From Microbacteriaceae bacterium (GTDB lineage Bacteria > Actinomycetota > Actinomycetes > Actinomycetales > Microbacteriaceae), in assembly GCA_947453285.1 (NCBI GenBank), contig CANGGA010000072.1, forward strand, positions 1-5,128: 5,128 nucleotides of DNA, given 5' to 3'. Of this stretch, positions 1-5,128 are shown in pieces. The notes beneath the pieces were generated by a model, which searched no databases, had not been told where the DNA came from, and saw nothing but the letters and a program-made list of their open reading frames with translations. Every line of letters begins with the position of its first letter. Position 1 is the stretch's first letter. Position numbers and translations under genes: made by a program.

Positions 1-286
1 CCGCATGCGCAGGCAGCGCGAAGTCGAAAACGCGGTGTTGAAACAGATGGACCCAGCCAACGTGCTCTCGCATTTTCAGGCGATCGCCGGTGCCGGAGAA
101 AAACTCGTGAAGACCGATATTCCGTCAACCATGCTTTCGACCTACGTCGACCTAGCTTTCAAGGCGAAGAAATATGGAATCAAGTCGCTCGAGCTTGTGC
201 CACCGTTCGTCAACGAAATTCACCCAGACTTTGCGGCAATCAGAGCCAAAATCAAGACGCTGCTCGCAGCTAACGGCTCAAACTAA
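1..286 (+). CDS. LCP (LytR-CpsA-Psr) family glycopolymer transferase, C-terminal part only
   Basis: This is the 3' end of a gene that begins before the window; codons are in frame from base 2 and the stop is TAA at 284-286. LCP enzymes are membrane-anchored and act outside the cell, moving lipid-linked teichoic acids, capsules or arabinogalactan onto the wall and releasing the lipid phosphate. The visible part starts with RMRRQR, which fits the conserved arginine-rich RxxRQ segment near the active site. It is followed by the typical end of the domain: an NVLSHFQAI helix, a VKTDIP turn, a YVDLAFKAKKYGI helix and a final LELVPP strand. The membrane anchor and the first part of the domain lie outside the window. 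No LytR_C extension follows; the protein ends about 20 residues after the last strand. Its place just before a polymer exporter supports a wall-attachment role. The internal ATG at base 5 is not a credible start because it would leave only the tail of the domain. Confidence 0.85.
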   Translation, partial: RMRRQREVENAVLKQMDPANVLSHFQAIAGAGEKLVKTDIPSTMLSTYVDLAFKAKKYGIKSLELVPPFVNEIHPDFAAIRAKIKTLLAANGSN

Positions 287-344
287 CCCCTCGGCTAAAC
301 TTCTAAATAGCCCAAACGGGCAATCTAGTGCCACAGGAGGCGTC
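287..344 (+). other. Short intergenic gap between the LCP gene and the exporter operon
   Basis: These 58 bases are the only real non-coding stretch in the window. They hold a strong ribosome site at the 3' end and a small GCCC-AAAC-GGGC inverted repeat (310-321) with no T-tract after it. A TANNNT-like hexamer (TAAACT, 296-301) is present but has no matching -35 box. I therefore see neither a convincing terminator nor a convincing promoter. Read-through from the LCP gene is plausible but not shown. Confidence 0.6.
335..340 (+). promoter_or_regulatory. Strong Shine-Dalgarno site AGGAGG for the permease gene
   Basis: A perfect AGGAGG lies four bases before the ATG at 345. It decides the start of the permease gene, because the same frame is open further upstream into the LCP gene, with an ATG at 174. 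It is the strongest ribosome site in the window, as expected for the first gene of a coupled block. Confidence 0.85.
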
Positions 345-1193
345 ATGTCGGTTGCCGATTACGCCAAGCAAAACGGCCTCAAGAAGGTTGGCGCTCGCGA
401 ACCGCTTCTCGAATATGTAAGGCACGCCTGGCAACGCCGAGACTTCGCCTATGTCATGGCCCTTTACACAAACCAGGCTCAGAACTCTAAGAACCGTCTC
501 GGCCGCTGGTGGATCGTCTTGCTGCCGACCCTTCAGGCCGCGGTCTACGGGCTAATTTTCGGAGTGCTGCTAGGTGGCTCTCGCCCAGAGAACTTCATTC
601 CTTATCTCTTCACCGGAGTCTTTTTGTTCTCGTTCTTGCAAGGCGCGTTCGCCAACGGTGCGACCTCGGTTACTTCGAACATCGGTTTGGTTCGCTCGCT
701 TAGCTTTCCGAGAATTCTGCTTCCTACCAATGCGGTAATTCAGCAGGTGTTTTCGCTGCTTCCGCAGGTCGGGTTGTTGCTCGTCACGCTGATTGCGTTC
801 AGACAGCCAATCACTGTGAATTGGTTGCTCCTCATTCCAATCTTGTTTTTGATGGTTATTTTTGCCTTCGGGCTTGCAACAATTTCGGCTCGCCTAACCG
901 TGCACGTTCAAGACCTAAACAAGTTGATTCCGTTCATCACCCGAATCGTTTTCTATGTCTCTGGCATCTTTTTCAGCATGGATAAGGTGCTGCACAACTA
1001 TCCGGTCGCCCTGCAAATCGCGAATCTGAATCCGGTTTATGTTTACATCTCGCTTGCCCGTGGAGCCGTAGTCGAGGGTTACTCGATGAACGCAACCATG
1101 TGGATCTCGGCAATCGCGTGGGCCGCTTCGTTTCTAGTAATCGGAGTCTGGTTCTTCTGGAAAGCAGAGGAGCGCTATGGCCGCGAAATCTAA
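345..1193 (+). CDS. ABC-2 type polysaccharide/teichoic acid export permease (TagG/Wzm-like)
   Basis: A 282-residue integral membrane protein that would form the channel of an ABC exporter for a lipid-linked surface polymer, paired with the ATPase encoded next. The N-terminal cytoplasmic part (1-54) contains a helix with RRDF (31-34) and an NRLGRWW block (50-56), as in ABC-2 polymer permeases. Six hydrophobic segments follow at about 55-77, 84-105, 130-152, 159-180, 195-211 and 251-272. Family marks include the HVQDLNKLIPFI segment (187-198), the NP in NLNPVYVYI (227-235) and the C-terminal AEERYGRE (274-281). The length is normal for the family. The start at 345 is chosen for the AGGAGG site and because translation upstream of it does not look like protein and would run into the LCP gene. 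The 3' end overlaps the ATPase gene by 17 bases, a sign of coupled synthesis of the two subunits. The exact cargo cannot be read from this protein; the neighbouring glycerophosphotransferase suggests a teichoic-acid-like polymer. Confidence 0.92.
   Translation: MSVADYAKQNGLKKVGAREPLLEYVRHAWQRRDFAYVMALYTNQAQNSKNRLGRWWIVLLPTLQAAVYGLIFGVLLGGSRPENFIPYLFTGVFLFSFLQGAFANGATSVTSNIGLVRSLSFPRILLPTNAVIQQVFSLLPQVGLLLVTLIAFRQPITVNWLLLIPILFLMVIFAFGLATISARLTVHVQDLNKLIPFITRIVFYVSGIFFSMDKVLHNYPVALQIANLNPVYVYISLARGAVVEGYSMNATMWISAIAWAASFLVIGVWFFWKAEERYGREI
1166..1172 (+). promoter_or_regulatory. Shine-Dalgarno site AGAGGAG for the ATPase gene
   Basis: AGAGGAG sits four bases before the ATG at 1177, inside the last codons of the permease gene. 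It supports that start and independent ribosome loading on the ATPase in addition to coupling. Confidence 0.75.
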
Positions 1194-1950
1194 ACCAGAG
1201 CTGAAGCCGGTCGTGATTGTCGACAACGTAAACGTCGTATACAAGGTTTTCGCAAGCGGTCGTCGAGCTACCCGTGGCGCTGCCGGTGGCGGTCTGTTCT
1301 CTCGCAAACTTCAATTGCGCGAAGTGCACGCGGTGAAAAACGTTAGCTTCACAATTTACGAGGGCGAATCTGTCGGCATCATCGGCTCGAATGGCTCTGG
1401 CAAGTCAAGCCTGATGACCGCCATCGCCGGACTAAACCCCATCGAGAGCGGCGCAATCTATGCCTCTGCACGACCGATGTTGCTCGGCGTCGGTGCCGTC
1501 TTGTTGCCGGCAATCTCGGGGTTGAAGAACATTTTGCTCGGTGGTCTGGCCATGGGCTACAGCCGCAAAGAGATCAACGAGAACGCCGAGGCCATCACCA
1601 AGTTTGCCGGCCTCGAGGAGTTCATCGACCTACCAATGAAGACCTATTCGGCCGGAATGTCTGCTCGACTTCGATTCTCGATTGCTGCTTCGCGCGACCA
1701 CGACATCTTGATCATCGACGAAGCCCTCGCGGTCGGCGACCAGGAGTTTCGCAACCGCTCTGAGGCACGCATGCGCGAAATGCGCGACCGCGCCGGAACG
1801 GTTTTCTTGGTTAGCCACAGCATGAAGTCGATTCTCGATACCTGCACTCGCGTCATCTGGATCGAGAAGGGCGAAATGCTCATGGATGGCAAACCTGAGA
1901 AAGTCGTCAAGGCTTATAACAAGCACACCGGGTCAACCACGATCGACTAA
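1177..1950 (+). CDS. ABC transporter ATPase for polysaccharide/teichoic acid export (TagH/Wzt/KpsT-like)
   Basis: A 257-residue cytoplasmic nucleotide-binding subunit that would power the permease encoded just before it. Visible motifs in order are: an aromatic A-loop candidate, Tyr22; Walker A GSNGSGKS (70-77); signature YSAGM (157-161), the variant usual in polymer exporters in place of LSGGQ; Walker B DILIIDE (176-182) with Glu182 as the likely catalytic base; a D-loop around 183-188; and the H-loop His214 in VSHS. The usual Q-loop glutamine is not evident in the segment after Walker A, where MLLGVGAVLLPAISG (101-115) matches the TagH/Wzt pattern. A basic, glycine-rich loop (28-44) precedes the first strand leading to Walker A. 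The protein ends soon after the ATPase domain, so the C-terminal carbohydrate-binding domain of some Wzt proteins is absent. This points to an exporter that does not read a terminal sugar cap. Its stop TAA shares a base with the next ATG (TAATG). Confidence 0.93.
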   Translation: MAAKSKPELKPVVIVDNVNVVYKVFASGRRATRGAAGGGLFSRKLQLREVHAVKNVSFTIYEGESVGIIGSNGSGKSSLMTAIAGLNPIESGAIYASARPMLLGVGAVLLPAISGLKNILLGGLAMGYSRKEINENAEAITKFAGLEEFIDLPMKTYSAGMSARLRFSIAASRDHDILIIDEALAVGDQEFRNRSEARMREMRDRAGTVFLVSHSMKSILDTCTRVIWIEKGEMLMDGKPEKVVKAYNKHTGSTTID

Positions 1951-2975
1951 TGGCAAAGACCTCTGGCGTTCGCGCAAAGAAATTTCTTCCTTCGATAACC
2001 GTCATCATGCCGGTGCTCAACGAGGAGTCTCACCTCGAGGCTTCGGTGCAGAGCATTCTTTCGCAAAGCTACCCAAGCGGTGTCGAACTGATTCTCGCGC
2101 TAGGCCCATCGCACGATGACACAAACCAAATTGCCAAGACACTGGCCAAAAAAGATAAGCGCATCAAGCTGCTAGATAACCCACGCGGATTAACCACGGT
2201 CGGTTTGAACGCGGCAATCAAGATTGCCCAGCACGATTACATCGTTCGAATCGACGCACACAGCGAGCCCGCCGAAAACTATTTGCAAGACGGAATTCGC
2301 ATTTTGCTTGAGCAAGACGCAGACGAACTCGGCGGCATCATGGATGCCAAAGGTCGCAGCGCATTTCAAAAGGCGGTTGCATACGCATACACATCGCGCT
2401 GGGGCATTGGCGGCGCGAGCTATCACGTTGGCGGTGTTGCCGGAGAAGCCGAGAGTGCATACCTCGGCATCTTCAAGAAGTCGGCACTCGAGCGAGTCGG
2501 CGGTTACGACGAGGCAATCATCCGTGGAGAAGATTGGGATCTCGCGCAGCGCATCAAGAAGACCGGCGGCAAGGTTTGGTTCTCGCCTGAGCTTCGCGTG
2601 ACCTATTGGCCGCGCGGTCGATTTGGTCGATTGGTGAAACAGTTTTATTCGACCGGCGTTTGGCGCGGCGACCTGACCCGCAGAGACATCGGCGGTGCCT
2701 CAAAGCGTTACTTCGCGCCGCCGCTGGTCTTGCTTGGCATCGCGGCTGGCCTCGTCTTGCTTGCCTTTGGGCAACCGCTCGGAATCCTTGCGGCAGCGAG
2801 CTATTTGCTCGGCATCGCCTTGGTTGCCGTCTTGGCAAAGGGGCTCAGCCTCAAGTCTCGAGCCGCACTCGTCATCGCACTTGCCACGATGCACATGAGT
2901 TGGGGTTGGGGCTTCATCGGCGGCTTCATTCGCGGGGCAGCCGGCACCATCGATCGCTCGAGAGTTAGAAAATAG
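1950..2975 (+). CDS. Family 2 glycosyltransferase with C-terminal membrane helices (ExoA-like)
   Basis: A 341-residue protein with a GT-A fold that would transfer a sugar from a nucleotide donor to a lipid-linked acceptor at the inner face of the membrane. It opens with the standard strand SITVIMPVLNEE (15-26) and the SVQSILSQSY helix (32-41). The metal site is probably DAH (102-104) in IVRIDAHSEP, a DxD variant. The acceptor-side motif is GEDWDLAQRI (193-202), with Asp195 the likely base. Then come YWPRGRF (219-225) and QFYSTGVWR (231-239), which resemble the interfacial region of ExoA-type enzymes. Three hydrophobic segments end the protein at about 256-275, 277-298 and 306-328. The usual nucleotide-binding DGS near residue 52 is replaced by LGPS (51-54). 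The start overlaps the ATPase stop by one base, and no clear Shine-Dalgarno site is seen, so translation probably depends on ribosomes finishing the ATPase. Donor and linkage are unknown. Confidence 0.88.
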   Translation: MAKTSGVRAKKFLPSITVIMPVLNEESHLEASVQSILSQSYPSGVELILALGPSHDDTNQIAKTLAKKDKRIKLLDNPRGLTTVGLNAAIKIAQHDYIVRIDAHSEPAENYLQDGIRILLEQDADELGGIMDAKGRSAFQKAVAYAYTSRWGIGGASYHVGGVAGEAESAYLGIFKKSALERVGGYDEAIIRGEDWDLAQRIKKTGGKVWFSPELRVTYWPRGRFGRLVKQFYSTGVWRGDLTRRDIGGASKRYFAPPLVLLGIAAGLVLLAFGQPLGILAAASYLLGIALVAVLAKGLSLKSRAALVIALATMHMSWGWGFIGGFIRGAAGTIDRSRVRK

Positions 2976-2979
2976 AGCC

Positions 2980-4167
2980 ATGGCTGACCTGAAGCGCCTG
3001 CTCAAGACCTACTCGCCGACACGAATTCTCGGTGCATTGCGTCGTCGTCGCAGCGATTGGCTTCGCAAACTGCAATACCGCCCGCAGTCGGTAACCAAAC
3101 TTCGCGAAGCCGTCTTGTTTGAAAGCTTTCAGGGCAAGGTAATCGGCGATAACCCGCTCGACATTTATCTTGAACTTCGCGACACCCACCCAGAGCTCGA
3201 ATTCATCTGGACTGTCGGCCCAAACACCAAGGCGCCCGAGGGTGCTCGCGGAGTGCGTCACGGTTCACGCGAATGGTTGAACGCGATTGCAACCTCGAAG
3301 TACCTCGTGAACAACACCAACTTTCCCTGGTACTTTCGCAAGGTCGAAGGTCAGGTCTATTTGCAAACCTGGCACGGCACTCCGCTAAAGCGACTCGGCC
3401 GCGACATCGAGAACAACCAACTCACGAAGAGTTACCTCGACACCATGGATCGCGAAGCATCGTTCTGGGACTACCTGATTTCACCTTCGGCATTTTGCAC
3501 CGAGATTTTTCCTGGAGCATTCAACTACCACGGCGAGATTCTAGAAACCGGATACCCGCGAAACGATCGCCTGACCAAGACCACATCGGTCGAACGGCAG
3601 CGCATCCGTGAAAAAATCGGCATCGCCGACCCGAGCACAATCGTGGTCATGTATGCGCCAACCTGGCGCGACTACAACCGAAGCGCAACCGGAAACTGGC
3701 AGTCGGTTAATTTCATGGATGAAAACATCGAGTTGCCAGAAGGCTTCAAGATGATTTTTCGCGGGCACACAAACACTCACGCGGTTCACAAAGATTCGGT
3801 TGCCGGCCGGGCGATTGACGTAACCATGTATCCAGATGTGACCGAACTCTATTTGGCTGCAGATGTTTTGATCACCGACTTTTCTTCTGTGATGTTCGAC
3901 TACACGGTCACTGGCAAGCCAGTGCTGTTCTTGGCACCAGACCTCGAGCGATATCGAGCCGAGCGTGGCTTCTACTTCGACTTCGAAAACACCTCACCTG
4001 GCCCAATTCTGAAGAGCGATGACGAAATTCTTCAGGCACTCGGCCGCATCGATCAGGTAAGCAAGCTCTATGAGAAGCGCTACCGAGAGTGGCAAAAGAA
4101 GTTCAACTCGCTAGAAGACGGCAAGGCGGCAAGCCGCGTGGTAGCTAGGGTCTGGGGCAGTCGATGA
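2980..4167 (+). CDS. CDP-glycerol:poly(glycerophosphate) glycerophosphotransferase family protein (TagB/TagF-like)
   Basis: A 395-residue peripheral membrane enzyme of the family that moves glycerol-phosphate (or a related polyol-phosphate) from a CDP-activated donor onto a lipid-linked acceptor, as a primase (TagB) or polymerase (TagF). Clear family marks are QTWHGTPLKRLG (129-140) with His132, ISPSAF (167-172), GYPRND (191-196), YAPTWRD (225-231), RGH (261-263) with His263, and DVTELYLAADVLITDFSSV (286-304) followed by MFDY. His132 and His263 correspond to the two histidines known to matter in staphylococcal TagF. The length fits the catalytic domain alone, without the extra N-terminal domain of long TagF proteins. 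Residues 1-45 are strongly basic, 13 Lys/Arg against 3 acidic residues, and may bind the membrane. The gene starts four bases after the previous stop without a strong ribosome site and ends in ATGA overlap with the next gene. Whether it adds one unit or many, and whether glycerol or another polyol, cannot be told from sequence. Confidence 0.9.
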   Translation: MADLKRLLKTYSPTRILGALRRRRSDWLRKLQYRPQSVTKLREAVLFESFQGKVIGDNPLDIYLELRDTHPELEFIWTVGPNTKAPEGARGVRHGSREWLNAIATSKYLVNNTNFPWYFRKVEGQVYLQTWHGTPLKRLGRDIENNQLTKSYLDTMDREASFWDYLISPSAFCTEIFPGAFNYHGEILETGYPRNDRLTKTTSVERQRIREKIGIADPSTIVVMYAPTWRDYNRSATGNWQSVNFMDENIELPEGFKMIFRGHTNTHAVHKDSVAGRAIDVTMYPDVTELYLAADVLITDFSSVMFDYTVTGKPVLFLAPDLERYRAERGFYFDFENTSPGPILKSDDEILQALGRIDQVSKLYEKRYREWQKKFNSLEDGKAASRVVARVWGSR

Positions 4168-5128
4168 TTGCGCGCATTCGAAAGCTGCTCGGCTCTGGCT
4201 TTGTTCCGACGGCTTATTACCTGGCGATGAGACTGATTTGGTGGCTGCTATTCAAGGTTCGTCAGGTCGATGAAACTCAGCCAAAGGTCACACTCGTCGT
4301 GCCGGTATATAACGTTGAAAAGTTCTTGGCCGATTGCCTGCGCAGTGCTCGGGCGCAGAATTACTCGAATTTTGAAATTATTGCTGTGAACGACGGGGCA
4401 ACCGATCGCTCGGCCGAAATCTTGCAAAACTTTGCTGCCAAGACAGCGAATCTGCGCATCGTCACGCAACACAACCAGGGGCTTGGTGCAGCTCGAAACA
4501 GCGGGGTAGCCGCAGCTAGTGCCGACACAAAATATCTGATGTTTCAGGATAGCGATGACCTCTTGCCAGTTGGTGCAATTGCTCGCTTCGTCAAGCAAGC
4601 TCGGTCGACCGAAAGCAAACTTGTCGTCGGCAAGGCCGTTTGCTTCTATGGCGTTCGCTACTTTGATCGCACTTCGACTGCACGCTTCTTTAAGAAAAAC
4701 ATTTCGCTGACCGACCTAAACCAAAACCCAGAATTTCTTGGCGACGCCACGAGTTGGAACAAGCTTTATGACTTCGATTTCTGGCGAGAGCACAAGTTTG
4801 CTTTTCCGGTTGGTGTTTGGTTCGAAGACATGACGCTGGTATGCACCGCTTATCTGGCAGCCGGCAAATTCGACGTGCTCAAGTCAAAGAGCTATTTCTG
4901 GAGAGTGCGTGCCGAGGGCGAGTCAATTTCGAAGCGAACCAAAGAAATCAAGTCGCTGCAAGACCGATTGCTCTCGATTGAACAAATCAACAAGATTCTG
5001 AACCGTGCTCTTGAAAAAGGCATCATCGAAAAGCACGTGCTCGATAGCTACCTCGGTCGAGTAATTTCGATGGACCTGCAGCTCTATGCGCCGGCGATTG
5101 CCGAGACCGACGATGCGTTTTTCGATGA
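4164..5128 (+). CDS. Family 2 glycosyltransferase with N-terminal hydrophobic helix, 3' end cut by window
   Basis: An open frame starts at ATG 4164 inside the ATGA overlap with the previous gene and runs without a stop to the window end (321 full codons). After a basic start (IARIRKLLG) there is a hydrophobic stretch at about residues 12-32, then a GT-A domain. Motifs are VTLVVPVYN (42-50), VNDGATDRS (75-83; the usual residue at position 79 is Ser), NQGLGAARNSG (104-114), DSDD as the metal-binding DxD (129-132), SWNKLYDFDFW (197-207), EDM (221-223) as the catalytic acidic pair, and YFWRVR (244-249) before GESIS. These fit the group of family 2 enzymes found in capsule and teichoic acid clusters. 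The C-terminus is missing, so any extra domain is unseen. No strong Shine-Dalgarno site precedes it, only GGGG at 4154-4157, so coupling to the upstream gene is likely. It probably adds a sugar to the same polymer, as backbone, linkage or side-chain; which one is unknown. Confidence 0.88.
   Translation, partial: MIARIRKLLGSGFVPTAYYLAMRLIWWLLFKVRQVDETQPKVTLVVPVYNVEKFLADCLRSARAQNYSNFEIIAVNDGATDRSAEILQNFAAKTANLRIVTQHNQGLGAARNSGVAAASADTKYLMFQDSDDLLPVGAIARFVKQARSTESKLVVGKAVCFYGVRYFDRTSTARFFKKNISLTDLNQNPEFLGDATSWNKLYDFDFWREHKFAFPVGVWFEDMTLVCTAYLAAGKFDVLKSKSYFWRVRAEGESISKRTKEIKSLQDRLLSIEQINKILNRALEKGIIEKHVLDSYLGRVISMDLQLYAPAIAETDDAFFD

Noticed and set aside
296..301. TAAACT as a promoter -10 box for the exporter operon
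   Set aside because: TANNNT hexamers occur often by chance and there is no recognisable -35 box at the right distance upstream.
310..321. GCCC-AAAC-GGGC inverted repeat as a terminator after the LCP gene
   Set aside because: The stem is only four base pairs, cannot be extended, and is not followed by a run of T, so it is not a credible terminator.
174..344. Longer reading of the permease gene starting at ATG 174
   Set aside because: It would overlap the LCP coding sequence by over 100 bases, the added residues do not resemble permease sequence, and the AGGAGG at 335-340 points to ATG 345.
1252..1308. Basic, glycine-rich loop in the ATPase as a foreign insertion or frameshift
   Set aside because: The frame is continuous on both sides, and this loop before the first core strand is variable in length and often basic in polymer-export ATPases.
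973..1329. 118-codon open frame on the minus strand across the permease/ATPase junction
   Set aside because: It is antisense to two well-supported genes, and its translation is arginine/serine-rich without any domain pattern, as expected of a shadow frame.
2606..2968. 120-codon plus-strand open frame inside the first glycosyltransferase
   Set aside because: It lies wholly inside a gene with clear family motifs in another frame and reads as Arg/His/Ser-rich low-information sequence.
4248..4598. 116-codon minus-strand open frame opposite the second glycosyltransferase
   Set aside because: The plus strand carries an uninterrupted frame with GT-A motifs (VPVYN, DSDD) across this whole region, so the minus-strand frame is a shadow.

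Overview
The window is a gene-dense, single-strand (+) run of six genes, the first and last cut by the window edges. It looks like part of a chromosomal locus that makes a cell-surface glycopolymer, exports it and attaches it to the wall. The most likely source is a Gram-positive actinobacterium. The LCP C-terminus, the TagG-like permease (N-terminal RRDF block, C-terminal AEERYGRE) and the first glycosyltransferase all read like actinobacterial versions of their families. Base composition is only moderately GC-rich, with frequent TCG, CTC and GCA/GCG codons. That would suit a moderate-GC Microbacteriaceae lineage such as freshwater Luna-type bacteria, but this placement is a guess from style, not a search result.

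Layout: (1) 1-286, C-terminal end of an LCP (LytR-CpsA-Psr) glycopolymer transferase; (2) 287-344, a 58-base gap with a perfect AGGAGG ribosome site and no convincing terminator; (3) 345-1193, ABC-2 permease; (4) 1177-1950, its ATPase, overlapping the permease by 17 bases; (5) 1950-2975, a family 2 glycosyltransferase with C-terminal membrane helices, sharing one base with the ATPase stop; (6) 2980-4167, a CDP-glycerol-type glycerophosphotransferase (TagB/TagF family), 4 bases downstream; (7) 4164-5128, a second family 2 glycosyltransferase with an N-terminal hydrophobic helix, overlapping by ATGA and running off the window. From 345 to the end there is essentially no non-coding DNA, so genes 2 to 6 very probably form one translationally coupled transcript.

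Working model (inference): the two glycosyltransferases and the glycerophosphotransferase build a lipid-linked polymer of sugars and polyol phosphate on the cytoplasmic face of the membrane. The permease/ATPase pair flips or exports it, and the LCP enzyme transfers it to the cell wall. The initiating sugar-phosphate transferase (TagO-like) and the supply of CDP-polyol are not in the window and would be expected nearby or elsewhere in the genome.

I saw no RNA genes, mobile elements, CRISPR arrays, convincing terminators or long repeats. The system is a recognisable teichoic-acid-like cluster rather than a new type of system. The points worth a second look are details of the enzymes and the polymer they would make.
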